DNA from: an uncultured Coriobacteriaceae bacterium
Lineage (GTDB): Bacteria; Actinomycetota; Coriobacteriia; Coriobacteriales; Atopobiaceae
Reading direction: 5' to 3'
Assembly (NCBI GenBank): GCA_902803315.1
Contig: CADCPM010000026.1
Coordinates: forward strand, 1-55,777
Length of the DNA: 55,777 bases
Part shown: in pieces, positions 18,566 through 30,142 of the stretch
How positions within the stretch are numbered: position 1 is the stretch's first letter
How the letters are laid out: each line of letters starts with the position of its first letter
The notes under the pieces: generated by a model
Seen by the model: only the letters and a program-made list of their open reading frames with translations
The model's database searches: none
Told to the model about the DNA's origin: nothing
Program-made: the position numbers and the translations under genes

Positions 18566-19687
18566 CTAGTCCGACACGTCGGAATCGATGACGGCCACAA
18601 AGGAATATCCGGGGAACTCCTCGTGCATGCGCTCCACCACCCGGTCGCGCACGGCCATGCGGTTTCCGGACTCAAAGGCTATTACGAGGTCAAACGTCAC
18701 GCCCTTTAGCTTCGTGTCCACATAGAGTCCGTGCATTTGCAGCACGTATGGCTCCTCCTCCACGATCTTGTCTAGCGCGGTGCGAATGGCGAAGCCCTCG
18801 CTGCCCTCTATGGCATTTGTGGAGTAGATTCCCACGGTATGCAGGATTACCTTGGTCTTCTCGTACACGATGTTTTGGATGTCACGCGTTATGCGGTCGA
18901 CCTCGTGTGCGTCGATGGTCTCGTCCACCTCCACGTGAATGGAGCCCCATAGGCGTTGGGGTCCATAGTCGTTAAGGATGAGGTCGTAGGCGCCCTTTAC
19001 GCCGTCAACGGTGCATACCGTCTCCTTGATGCCTCGCGCCAAATCGGCATCCACGCGCGTGCCCAGGACCTTGTCCAAAGCCTCCTTTAGCATCTCGATT
19101 CCGCTCTTTATAATAACGATGGAGATGATCGCACCCAGCCATGCCTCGGTGCTTATGCCGAAGAACAGGTATACCAGTGCCGCCACCAGCGTGGAGGCGG
19201 AGATGATGGCGTCAAAGGTGGCATCGGCACCGGAGGCGACGAGTGCGTCGGCGTCAAGCCGCTTGCCCGCAGCCGACACGTAGCGACCGAGTATGAGCTT
19301 TACCAGAACGGCGACACCCACGATTGCCAAACCGACCGTGTTGTAGCTTGGCGTCTGTGGCTCGAAGATGCCCTTAACGGACTCTATGAGCGACGAAAGA
19401 CCGGCCCACAGCACGATGCCCGAGACGACCATGGCCGTTAGGTACTCGATTCGCCCGTATCCGTATGGGTGCTCGCGATTCGCGCCCTTGCTGGCCAGCT
19501 TGGTGCCAACGATGGTTATGGCCGAGCTGGCCGCATCGCTGAGGTTGTTCACGGCGTCTAACGTTATGGCGATGGAGTTCGAGAGAAGACCGACGGCAGC
19601 CTTGAAGCCTGCCAGCGCCACGTTGGCAATGATGCCAATGATGCTTACCCGAATGATTTGTCGGTTACGGCTCTTCTCGTCGTCCAT
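18566..19687 (-). CDS. Cation diffusion facilitator family transporter
   Basis: A 373-residue CDF exporter with six membrane helices and a C-terminal cytoplasmic metal-binding domain. Hallmarks are DAVNNLSDAASSA in helix 2, HPYGYGRIEYL after it, and GADATFDAIISA in helix 5. The transport site would be N-x-x-x-D (helix 2) plus D-x-x-x-D (helix 5), not the His-Asp site of zinc exporters. In the family, Asn/Asp sites go with manganese or iron/zinc subgroups, so manganese export is a reasonable inference. It exchanges metal for protons across the inner membrane. It precedes a hairpin and is not clearly co-transcribed with Mrp. Confidence 0.9.
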   Translation of the reverse strand: MDDEKSRNRQIIRVSIIGIIANVALAGFKAAVGLLSNSIAITLDAVNNLSDAASSAITIVGTKLASKGANREHPYGYGRIEYLTAMVVSGIVLWAGLSSLIESVKGIFEPQTPSYNTVGLAIVGVAVLVKLILGRYVSAAGKRLDADALVASGADATFDAIISASTLVAALVYLFFGISTEAWLGAIISIVIIKSGIEMLKEALDKVLGTRVDADLARGIKETVCTVDGVKGAYDLILNDYGPQRLWGSIHVEVDETIDAHEVDRITRDIQNIVYEKTKVILHTVGIYSTNAIEGSEGFAIRTALDKIVEEEPYVLQMHGLYVDTKLKGVTFDLVIAFESGNRMAVRDRVVERMHEEFPGYSFVAVIDSDVSD

Positions 19688-19759
19688 GTCAATTCCCTCT
19701 TGTCCCTAGGCGGCATATGACGATTGTACGTTTTGGCGTGCGGCTTCTGGCCGAGCTCC

Positions 19760-20617
19760 TCACGCCATTCGCTGTTTGGTTATGGCCGCAATCGCCTCGG
19801 GCAGCAGGCCGTCGGGAAGGTCGGTCTCGGCGGTACCCTCGTCACAGGCCTTGGCAAAGCGCTCGTCTATGGGCAGCTGTCCCAAGGCGGCGATGCCGTA
19901 ATGCTCTGCAGTCGCCGCAAGGCGGCTCGGGCCGTAGGGCTCGACCTTCTCGTTGCAGTGCGGGCAGGTGAAGTAGGCCATGTTCTCCACGAGGCCGAAC
20001 ACGGGCACCTCCATCATGGCGGCCATGTTCACGGCCTTGCCCACCACCATTTGCACGAGATCCTGCGGGCTGCTCACGATTACCACGCCGTCGATGGGCA
20101 GCGACTGGAACACGGTAAGGGCCACGTCGCCCGTTCCGGGAGGCATATCCACCAGTAGGTAGTCGAGCTCCTCCCAGTAGGTCTCGGCCCAGAACTGGCG
20201 GATGGCGCCGGCCAGGATGGGACCGCGCCACAGGACGGGATCGTCCTCGTGTTCAAGCACGAGGTTGGCGCTCATCACCTTCATGCCACCTGCGGTCGTA
20301 ACCGGCACGATCATGTTGGCCATGCCCATGGCCTTTGCCTCTGCGAGGCCGAACATGCGGGGGATGGACGGGCCGGTAATGTCGGCGTCCAGTATGCCCA
20401 CCTTGGCGCCGGTGCGGGCCAGCTCGCGGGCGAGTATGCCAGTGACCAGCGACTTTCCCACGCCGCCCTTGCCCGACACGACGCCAATCACATGCTTGAT
20501 GTTACTGAATTGGTTAAGGTCGAACGACGGTTCCTCCTGCGTCGGGGCGCTTTGGGCGCTCTGGCTGCGCGCGGCCTCGAACTCGCGGCGGATAGCCTCT
20601 TCCTCTTCTGGGGTCAT
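19760..20617 (-). CDS. mrp: Mrp/NBP35-type iron-sulfur cluster carrier ATPase
   Basis: A 285-residue ParA-like P-loop protein. The deviant Walker A is GVVSGKGGVGKSLVTGI, Walker B is LLVDMPPGTGDVALT, and the segment GLVENMAYFTCPHC carries the CxxC that holds a bridging 4Fe-4S cluster in Mrp/ApbC dimers. It would deliver clusters to apo-proteins in the cytoplasm. There is no N-terminal MIP18/DUF59 domain; instead the first 35 residues are acidic and glutamine-rich. Length and motifs are typical of the short form. Confidence 0.93.
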   Translation of the reverse strand: MTPEEEEAIRREFEAARSQSAQSAPTQEEPSFDLNQFSNIKHVIGVVSGKGGVGKSLVTGILARELARTGAKVGILDADITGPSIPRMFGLAEAKAMGMANMIVPVTTAGGMKVMSANLVLEHEDDPVLWRGPILAGAIRQFWAETYWEELDYLLVDMPPGTGDVALTVFQSLPIDGVVIVSSPQDLVQMVVGKAVNMAAMMEVPVFGLVENMAYFTCPHCNEKVEPYGPSRLAATAEHYGIAALGQLPIDERFAKACDEGTAETDLPDGLLPEAIAAITKQRMA

Positions 20618-20702
20618 GCTTCCTCTTTTCTCTGTAGGTACGACGGAGCTATTTTACCCGTTTGCGCCGATTGGTCCACCTATACCCAGGCGCGCGGCCC
20701 AG

Positions 20703-21007
20703 TCATGCCACGCCCCGTATCTGGAAGACGATGTCCATGCTAATGCTCTGAGCATAGGCGGCCACGGTGTCGTAGCCCACCTGCCTGAGGCTGCGCTCCA
20801 GCTCGCTGATGGTGCGGGGTTTGCGCCGCACGTTTGCGCCGCAAACTCCACGGTCCAACCGAGTTCCTTGCGTCGCTGGTGGAGGACCTTCTCCGCGTTT
20901 GCGTTGGACGGGCAGGGCGTTCGGGCTGGCTGGTCGTAGCGGGGTCGGGCTCGGTGCGGTATCCCTGTGACGTTCTTCGCAATGGCATAGAGGTCTCCGA
21001 CGTTCAT
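20703..21007 (-). pseudogene. HTH (XRE/HipB-like) regulator gene broken by a one-base frameshift
   Basis: The first frame encodes NAEKVLHQRRKELGWTVEFA and then AQTCGAN, the first helices of an XRE helix-turn-helix. The recognition helix and rest (RTISELERSLRQVGYDTVAA then AYAQSISMDIVFQIRGVA) are in another frame. Adding one base in the C-run of the coding strand (the G-run 20816-20819 on the + strand) restores a continuous reading of about 101 residues with exact HTH spacing. The stop is at 20703-20705. It is either a real pseudogene, phase-variable at the homopolymer, or a sequencing error. Its start is only 19 bases from the start of the divergent gene. Confidence 0.75.
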
Positions 21008-21026
21008 TTCTTTACAAATTTGTGTG

Positions 21027-22370
21027 ATGTCCCGAATGACGTACTACGCTATTGAAGACAAGGATGTCTATACGGGGTTTCATTGCGGGGCGCTCGGCGG
21101 GCTGGATGCCAGCGAGCGCGAAGAAGCTAGACTGGAGAAGCCTCGCTCTTATCCGTGGGATCGATACACACGGCTTCTGGATCGGATTCCCAATCTGGAC
21201 GTTCCCAGAAGAGATGAGAAGCCGGTTTGCAAAGCAAGATTAGGGTCGTCTTTGAGGGATTGTCTGACGGGTAGTACCGTTAGCGATTTGCGGAAGATCG
21301 CGTATGGCGCAAGGATTGCGCTATCGGGAGCAAACAGAAAGGCCGATATTATAGAGCTTCTGTGCAACGAGCTGCCAAAGCAGGCAGACAGGTTCGATGA
21401 GGCCGTTTCGAGCCTTGGATTTGATGCGGTTTCCTTGGTCGAGCGCCTGCTCGAAGGAGAGTCCGTTGGGATGGGACGACGACCGCGTGTTAACGGGATG
21501 GGCTCGTTCCCCTTTGCATTCCTGTGCAAAGAGGCAGGCAATCATACTTGGTTTATGCCACTAGAGCTTCGCGAGGCCTTCGCAAAGGTAGACGTGCGCA
21601 AATACTCTAAACGTCAGGAGACGCGCGCTGCCATTGCAAAGCTACTTTCGACCTACGTGGTGCTTGGCGGCATCGTGCCGGTACAGGAGATGCTGGACGC
21701 ATATCGGCAATCGGTTCCAGAGGATTTGTTTAGCGAGGAACAAGCTATGCAGGCCGTGCGCGAGCTTACGCGTGGTTTGCGGAGCCCGTTTAGTCAGCGG
21801 GAGCATGAGGGAGTTGCATACATTGCTTTACGCGCGTATCCCATACGCGTCGATGACAGCGAGTATTGTGAATTCACAGACGCTTTTTCGCGTAAATATC
21901 GCTTGGAGTCAATGAGGGACGACGAGCCATTTGCCTCCCTGGTGTCGTGTCATCAAAAGGTCTTGCCTCGAGCGGGGATGGATGACATGCTGCACAAGTC
22001 GGTGAGTGAGTACGTGTACGGCTTGCCTTGCGTCCAGTCGCTCGTGAGCTACTTTGACTCGCATGTGCCCAGTGGCGAGAACGAATATACGTTTGCCGAT
22101 CGCATGGTGGACGAGCTGATTTGCAACTTCTTATTCAGGCGTCAGACGCTGCTTGCGGAACTCGGGCGGCTCACGCGGCAGGGATGGTATCTGTGCGAGG
22201 GTTTCAACTCGGCGCCGGTGCTTACATCGCTTGTCGTAGGGTTGTATAGGGGGCTTCCTCGGTGGGAGCTCAACGGTTGGTCGGAGGTGGAGTACATTGA
22301 TATGCAGGGATGTCCCTGTTTGATTGGGGAGTCGTTGCTTGTCCCAAGCGAGTTCGCACTGGCGTCGTAG
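21027..22370 (+). CDS. Unknown protein with a SAP/Rho-N-like motif
   Basis: I do not recognise this protein of about 447 residues. Residues near 85-115 read TVSDLRKIAYGARIALSG followed by NRKADIIELL, which resembles the small helix-extended-helix of SAP or Rho N-terminal domains that bind nucleic acids. The rest is probably helical, with no membrane segments and no catalytic motif I can name. Starts at 21024 (GTG), 21027 or 21036 are all in frame and none has a clear ribosome binding site. It is divergent from the broken HTH gene, with almost no room for separate promoters, and the pair may once have been a regulatory or toxin-antitoxin-like unit. Confidence 0.7.
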   Translation: MSRMTYYAIEDKDVYTGFHCGALGGLDASEREEARLEKPRSYPWDRYTRLLDRIPNLDVPRRDEKPVCKARLGSSLRDCLTGSTVSDLRKIAYGARIALSGANRKADIIELLCNELPKQADRFDEAVSSLGFDAVSLVERLLEGESVGMGRRPRVNGMGSFPFAFLCKEAGNHTWFMPLELREAFAKVDVRKYSKRQETRAAIAKLLSTYVVLGGIVPVQEMLDAYRQSVPEDLFSEEQAMQAVRELTRGLRSPFSQREHEGVAYIALRAYPIRVDDSEYCEFTDAFSRKYRLESMRDDEPFASLVSCHQKVLPRAGMDDMLHKSVSEYVYGLPCVQSLVSYFDSHVPSGENEYTFADRMVDELICNFLFRRQTLLAELGRLTRQGWYLCEGFNSAPVLTSLVVGLYRGLPRWELNGWSEVEYIDMQGCPCLIGESLLVPSEFALAS

Positions 22371-22453
22371 CGCTAAGGTTGGCTGGAGTTGCGCTTGACT
22401 CCATACAGCTTAGGCCTATGTTCTTGTCAGTGATGAGGATGCCAGGCAATAAC

Positions 22454-22486
22454 ATCAGGCAATGGGGAGTATCCCCATTGCCTGAT
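22454..22486. terminator. Bidirectional intrinsic terminator
   Basis: ATCAGGCAATGGGGA pairs perfectly with TCCCCATTGCCTGAT around a 3-base loop and is followed by TACGTTTTA. It lies between convergent genes (the unknown + strand gene and the acyltransferase on the - strand). Confidence 0.8.
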
Positions 22487-22492
22487 TACGTT

Positions 22493-23767
22493 TTACTCCG
22501 CCCAGGGGAGTTTGATGTTTGGAAGCTCCAGATCGCATACGTCTTGAAGGTCGTACACGATTTCGTTTTCCTCCAGCTCCTTGAGGAATGCGTTCACAAA
22601 AAGCGGGCTCGAAAACACCTGGATAAAATCGAGTATGAACCTTCCGTTTACGGCAGACATCTCGATGGTTATGCCATTCGATGCAGAGCTTGTCCACAGC
22701 CTGAAATCGCGGACGTATTGCTCCGCACCTTTGAAGTTCGCCTTCCCCACGTAGCTCACCGTCACGGTAATAACGCTTTGCGCAACGCTGCCAATAGCCT
22801 TCGCTAGCTCAATCCTCTCCTGGTCGCTCTCCTTGGAAAGAATCATGTGAGCGATGCCGCTTTGCGAGGCCACGCCCATAAGGACCGCGTCTTCCTGGGT
22901 TTGCTCAGAAACCATTTTCCTATAGATAGGGGCCTGCTCGTTAAGGGGCAGGTCGCGCATCTGCTCTCCATATTCCAAAAACGCCCCGCCGACCAGGCTC
23001 TGATGCGCCAATGGCGCGTGCAGCGCGTCGCGCTGATTTACGCACAGGGAAACCCGTATGACGTCCTTCGAATCCGGATAGAGCTTGTTTATAGCACGGC
23101 TAAAGAGCAGGGAAACCATCGTCGCGGGGCTTCCGTTGTTTTTGGTGGTGAACCTCATGAATTCGGCTTCGGAAATGGCGACGCTATATACGGTGTGCCG
23201 TGTGTCGCTCTGCAAGCCGGCGGAGGAAATGAGGCCCAGCGCGGTGGGCATTTGGTTGCGTGAGGGTACGGGCAGGTCCGTCCTGTTTGCCATGGGATCT
23301 GCCCACTCCTCTGCCGGAATGTCGTCCCCCAGCAGACGAACGCCCTCCTCGCTCAGGGCAATGTTATACCGCTCGGAGCAGTAGTAATGCAGCAGGGTTC
23401 CAATGACCTCATAGGCTCCCGCGCCGTCCGTCATGCCATGGAAGACTTCCAGCATGATCCAGTTGTCCCACCACGAAAAGGCGATCATATGATAATTGGA
23501 ATCCTTGGAGTTAAGCTCAACACCGTGGGGAGAGTTTGTAATCACGACGGGGCGATGATTTTGCACAAAGCAATACTGCCCGTCCGTCTTTTGCAGTTCG
23601 ACGCAAAAATATGGATAGCGCCCCATCGTTGTGTCGACCGCGTTGCGAAATACGTCCGGATCAACCAAATCGCGCATGCGGATCCTGATTCGAATTGCGC
23701 ATGGGTATTCTTTGGTAGTTGTGTAGATCCAACGCAACTCGGTAAATAGCTTTTGCTTTTGCTCCAT
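22493..23767 (-). CDS. Stand-alone condensation-fold acyltransferase (alcohol acetyltransferase-like)
   Basis: A 424-residue protein with the HxxxDG active-site motif (EVFHGMTDGAGAYEVIGTLL) near residue 115. The opening ELRWIYTTTKEYPCAIRIRI and the C-terminal acceptor-like half match chloramphenicol-acetyltransferase/condensation-domain enzymes, such as alcohol O-acetyltransferases and polyketide-associated acyltransferases. There is no carrier-protein or adenylation domain and no such gene nearby. It would transfer an acyl group from CoA to an alcohol or amine. ATG 23767 is favoured over 23779 because GGAG lies 6 bases before it. Confidence 0.8.
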   Translation of the reverse strand: MEQKQKLFTELRWIYTTTKEYPCAIRIRIRMRDLVDPDVFRNAVDTTMGRYPYFCVELQKTDGQYCFVQNHRPVVITNSPHGVELNSKDSNYHMIAFSWWDNWIMLEVFHGMTDGAGAYEVIGTLLHYYCSERYNIALSEEGVRLLGDDIPAEEWADPMANRTDLPVPSRNQMPTALGLISSAGLQSDTRHTVYSVAISEAEFMRFTTKNNGSPATMVSLLFSRAINKLYPDSKDVIRVSLCVNQRDALHAPLAHQSLVGGAFLEYGEQMRDLPLNEQAPIYRKMVSEQTQEDAVLMGVASQSGIAHMILSKESDQERIELAKAIGSVAQSVITVTVSYVGKANFKGAEQYVRDFRLWTSSASNGITIEMSAVNGRFILDFIQVFSSPLFVNAFLKELEENEIVYDLQDVCDLELPNIKLPWAE

Positions 23768-23852
23768 AGCCTTCTCCATGTGTTATGCGTGCAAAACGGT
23801 ACGATTATAACTAATATGAAGATGCTTTTGCACGACGAGTGGGTTCTTAATT

Positions 23853-23949
23853 TCCGATTTTATTGGCAGCTGTTGGTACGCCGACAAAATCGGACGTTGG
23901 GACCCCAAATATCGTGCCGAAACTTCCGATATTGTCGGCAACGTTTCGG
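23853..23949. promoter_or_regulatory. Two adjacent inverted repeats upstream of uvrA
   Basis: The 328-base gap between the divergent acyltransferase and uvrA holds CCGATTTT...AAAATCGG (23853-23893) and CCGAAAC...GTTTCGG (23917-23949), the latter with an inner CCGATATTGTCGG. They may be stem-loops or operator-like sites for the acyltransferase promoter on the - strand. The function is unknown. Confidence 0.4.
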
Positions 23950-23995
23950 CCACGCGTCGCCTAAGGGGAGGTAGGCCTACGCACGGCTCTGCATT

Positions 23996-24045
23996 CGAAC
24001 ACGTTTTGCATACCCTGTGATTCTTGCTGTGGGAACGCATGTTCC
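23996..24045 (+). promoter_or_regulatory. uvrA: LexA (SOS) box pair upstream of uvrA
   Basis: GGAACGCATGTTCC at 32-45 of the 24.0-kb line (24032-24045) is a perfect palindrome matching the Gram-positive/actinobacterial LexA box core GAAC-N4-GTTC. An imperfect second copy, CGAACACGTTTTG, is at 23996-24008. A -10-like TAAACT follows at 24059-24064. Position and sequence support SOS control of uvrA. Confidence 0.75.
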
Positions 24046-24095
24046 AGAACGCGGAGGCTAAACTATTAGTCGATATCACCAAAGTGAGGAGACTC

Positions 24096-26996
<2,901 letters not shown>

Positions 26997-27054
26997 GCTT
27001 GCCGTCTCGAGATTTTACAGATTGCTGTCAGGCTCATGTAATACTGGTGATAGA

Positions 27055-27083
27055 TTGAGTTCTAGACAATTTAGCGCTATTCT
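27055..27083 (+). promoter_or_regulatory. Promoter of the NlpC/P60 hydrolase gene
   Basis: TTGAGT (27055-27060) and TATTCT (27078-27083) are separated by exactly 17 bases and lie about 50 bases before the start codon at 27135. This is a good sigma-70-type candidate. Confidence 0.55.
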
Positions 27084-27134
27084 AAGACGCTGTGGTCGAT
27101 TCCCAAAAGATGAGACAAGGGGTGTTCTGTTCCC

Positions 27135-28553
27135 ATGCGCAGACATGAAACAAAAACACGATGGGGAAAGGCAGCTTTGGCAAGTGCCCTCTCACTCTCA
27201 CTTGCGTTCCAGATGCCTGCCATAGCACTGGCAGAAGAGTCGAATAATTCGAGCACCGAACAGAATTCGAATTCATCCTCATCCAATAGCAAAGAAAAGC
27301 AAGAGCAGCTTCGCCAGCAGATGCGGGTTGCCCAAGAGACGCTTGCAAATCTTGGCCAAGCTGCTGAGGTTGCGGAATACGAGCTCGTTGCGGTTACCGC
27401 CCAGCTCAACCAAACCGTTGAGCATATCAACGAGCTCGACAAGCAGATTCCGGAAACCGAGGCCCAGCTCGGCACGGCGCGCGGCGAGTTGGCTACCGTT
27501 GTTGCCGACAGTTACAAAAGTGGCACGCCAACCTTGCTCGACGTGCTTGTGGATGCGGCAAGCTTCGATGACTTTGTAACGCGCGTTGAGTATGCCAACC
27601 GCATTTCCGAGTACAAGAGCGGCGTGGTAAGCGAGGTCAAGGACCTCAACGGTCAGCTCAATCAGCAGCGTGCGGACCTGGAGATCGAGAAGGCAAACCA
27701 AGAGGAGCTTGTTAGCCAGCAACAACAGCGCGTCGCCGCCATGGAGTCCGCCGCGGCTCAGGCACAGGCATACTACGCGAGCCTGTCGTCCGAGCTGCAG
27801 ACCATGATCGCAGAGGAAGAGGCTGCGCAAAGGCGTGCCGCGCAAGAGGCGGCTCGCGAACAGGCTGCGGCGGCACAGCAGCGTGCTGCTCAGGATGCCT
27901 CTGCCCAACAGCAGTCTGCACAGCAGCAGCCTGCGCAACAGGCTCAGCCTGGCCCTGCGCAGCAGGAGTCCGCGCAGCAGGAGCCTGCCCAGACGGAGTC
28001 CACGCAGCCAGAGGAACCATCGCCATCGGAGGAGTACGAGGAAGAGAACAACAACAGCTCTGACTCCGACTACAGCTCCGACAGCTCGTATTCCACGGGC
28101 TTCGGTAGTGCCGACACGAGTTACAGCAGTAGCTGGATTTCGGACGCACCTTCCATAAACGCGCCCGTGTCCTCGTCGAGTGACGTCAACGAATTCGTTT
28201 CGCGTGCCTTCTCCATCATTGGCGCAGGCTACCAGTGGAGCGGGTACACCTGGACTGGCAACGCATTCTCTTCGGCATTCACGTGCTCGGGCGTCGTCGA
28301 CTTTGCCCGAGGCATGCCGAGCCGCTCCAGCTCGCCCGAAACGCTTATAGCTGAGGTTGGCAATAGGTTGGTCTATAGCACGAGCGACCTAAAATACGGT
28401 GACCTTGTGTTCTACGCCTGCTTGGGACGTGCGCCAGGACACGTGGCCATCTATATTGGCAATGGCCAGGTAATCGACTCCATCCCCAATGGTGGCGTGG
28501 CAATACGCGCAGTTGATTACATGACGCCAATGGGCGGCGGTCCTATCTACTAA
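27135..28553 (+). CDS. Secreted coiled-coil NlpC/P60 peptidoglycan hydrolase
   Basis: A 472-residue protein. The signal peptide ALASALSLSLAFQMPAIALA ends near residue 33. Residues about 50-250 form a long coiled coil of the PcsB/RipA-like type (VAQETLANLGQAAEVAEYEL and later repeats), followed by a glutamine/alanine/proline-rich linker and a serine/tyrosine-rich linker. The C-terminal NlpC/P60 domain has the catalytic Cys in FTCSGVVDFARG and His in GHVAIYIGNGQVIDS. It would cleave peptide stems of peptidoglycan outside the cell, as in daughter-cell separation. A good promoter lies upstream and a terminator follows. Confidence 0.92.
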   Translation: MRRHETKTRWGKAALASALSLSLAFQMPAIALAEESNNSSTEQNSNSSSSNSKEKQEQLRQQMRVAQETLANLGQAAEVAEYELVAVTAQLNQTVEHINELDKQIPETEAQLGTARGELATVVADSYKSGTPTLLDVLVDAASFDDFVTRVEYANRISEYKSGVVSEVKDLNGQLNQQRADLEIEKANQEELVSQQQQRVAAMESAAAQAQAYYASLSSELQTMIAEEEAAQRRAAQEAAREQAAAAQQRAAQDASAQQQSAQQQPAQQAQPGPAQQESAQQEPAQTESTQPEEPSPSEEYEEENNNSSDSDYSSDSSYSTGFGSADTSYSSSWISDAPSINAPVSSSSDVNEFVSRAFSIIGAGYQWSGYTWTGNAFSSAFTCSGVVDFARGMPSRSSSPETLIAEVGNRLVYSTSDLKYGDLVFYACLGRAPGHVAIYIGNGQVIDSIPNGGVAIRAVDYMTPMGGGPIY

Positions 28554-28582
28554 GACAAGCAGCACAGATGATTGATTGGCAG

Positions 28583-28614
28583 ACGGCCATCGGGTTTTCC
28601 GGTGGCCGTTTTTT
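28583..28614 (+). terminator. Intrinsic terminator after the NlpC/P60 gene
   Basis: ACGGCCA pairs with TGGCCGT, with further inner pairing, and is followed at once by a run of six T. It starts 30 bases after the stop codon. Confidence 0.85.
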
Positions 28615-28816
28615 AGCTTACAGGGACAAGCGGGTTCGGGCCGTCCTTCAGCTTGCAAAAACGTTACGACGCAAAACTGATGCACCCATTTCGAGCGAGT
28701 AAAAATGTGCGACCATTGTGGCCGTTAGTTACGCGATTGCCAATAGAAGCGTATAGGATAGGCGAATGTCACTTAGTCGCATCGTGGTGCGATACGTATT
28801 GGCAAAGGAGGACAGT

Positions 28817-30031
28817 ATGACCAACAACGGTATGTCTCGTAGAAGCTTCGTAACGCTCTCTGGCATTGTTGCCGCAGGCCTCGGTCTTGCGGGCTGTGGT
28901 GGCTCGAACCAGTCGGCGGGATCATCCGGCGGATCGTCTGACGGATCGGCAGCGGGTGCCATAAAGATCGGTGGAATCGGTCCGGTAACCGGTGCAACCG
29001 CCATCTATGGCAATGCCACTAAGTTTGGTGCGCAGGTGGCCGTGGATCTTATAAACAAGGAGGCTGGAAGTACCGTCTTCGAGCTGAACTGGCAGGACGA
29101 CGAGGGCGATCCCGAGAAGGCCGTAAATGCCTACAACACGCTCATGGACTGGGGCATGCAGGTTCTGGTGGGTACGACGACTACCACGCCTTGCGTTGCC
29201 GTGGCATCCAAAACCTCTACCGACCGCGTGTTCGAGCTAACTCCCTCAGCTTCGTCTACTGACGTTACCGCTGGCAAGGACAACGTGTTCCAGATGTGCT
29301 TCACCGATCCCAACCAGGGCGAGAAGTCTGCCGAGTACATTGCCAAGAAGAACTTGGGCAAGAAGGTGGCGATCATATACAACAACTCCGACGCCTACTC
29401 CACGGGCATCTATAACGGCTTTACGAAGGTGGCGTCTGGCTTGGGCCTGGAGGTTGTTTCTACGCAGACCTTTACCGATGACTCTGCCCAGGACTTTAGC
29501 GTGCAACTCAACGATGCAAAGAGCAAGGGTGCGGACCTTGTGTTCCTTCCCATTTACTACACGCCCGCGTCGCTCATTCTGCAGCAGGCAAAGAACATGG
29601 GCTTCGCCCCCAAGTTCGTTGGCTGCGACGGTATGGACGGCATCCTCACCGTTCAGGGCTTCGACACCTCGCTTGCCGAGGGCCTCGTGTTGCTTACCCC
29701 GTTTGTGGCTTCCGCAACGGATGAGAACACCGTTAACTTCGTAAAGGCCTACAAGGAGCTTACGGGTACCGGCGAAGATCCCAACCAGTTTGCCGCCGAT
29801 GCCTTTGACTGCGTGTACGCGATCTATGCCGCCGTTAAGGCAGAAAATATCAGTGCGACGACTCCGACGGCTGACATGTGCAACACGTTGCTTAAGACGT
29901 TTGGCTCGGGCACGTTTACCTACAGCGGCCTTACGGGCAAGGACATGACCTGGAGCTCCAACGGCGAGGTGTCCAAGGATCCCAAGGGCGTTGTTATTAA
30001 AAACGGCAAATACGAGTCGCTTGACGCATAG
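28817..30031 (+). CDS. livJ: Branched-chain amino acid ABC transporter substrate-binding lipoprotein
   Basis: A 404-residue type I periplasmic-binding-fold protein (Peripla_BP_6/LivJ). The N-terminus has a twin-arginine motif SRRSFVTLSG, a hydrophobic stretch and a lipobox LAGC with the modified cysteine at residue 27. It therefore looks like a Tat-exported lipoprotein, which is less usual than Sec export for this family. Mature sequence features IKIGGIGPVTGATAIYG and NWQDDEGDPEKAVNAYNTLM are typical of LivJ-like proteins. It would capture leucine/isoleucine/valine or a related amino acid outside the cell. AAAGGAGG precedes ATG 28817. The transporter genes follow after a hairpin. Confidence 0.92.
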   Translation: MTNNGMSRRSFVTLSGIVAAGLGLAGCGGSNQSAGSSGGSSDGSAAGAIKIGGIGPVTGATAIYGNATKFGAQVAVDLINKEAGSTVFELNWQDDEGDPEKAVNAYNTLMDWGMQVLVGTTTTTPCVAVASKTSTDRVFELTPSASSTDVTAGKDNVFQMCFTDPNQGEKSAEYIAKKNLGKKVAIIYNNSDAYSTGIYNGFTKVASGLGLEVVSTQTFTDDSAQDFSVQLNDAKSKGADLVFLPIYYTPASLILQQAKNMGFAPKFVGCDGMDGILTVQGFDTSLAEGLVLLTPFVASATDENTVNFVKAYKELTGTGEDPNQFAADAFDCVYAIYAAVKAENISATTPTADMCNTLLKTFGSGTFTYSGLTGKDMTWSSNGEVSKDPKGVVIKNGKYESLDA

Positions 30032-30075
30032 GCGCAATACACAGCTGCGTCTATAACAATCTGCAGGTTGATGTA

Positions 30076-30116
30076 GCCAATGGGGGACAAGCCTAGTGGA
30101 GGCTGTCCCCCATCGG
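30076..30116 (+). terminator. Attenuator-like hairpin between livJ and livH
   Basis: AATGGGGGACAaGCC pairs with GGCtGTCCCCCAT around a short loop, 45 bases after livJ and 27 before livH. There is no T-run, so it may act as a processing or partial termination site that keeps binding-protein levels above permease levels. That role is inference. Confidence 0.5.
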
Positions 30117-30142
30117 CAGCAATAGAAGAAGGAGGGAGCACC

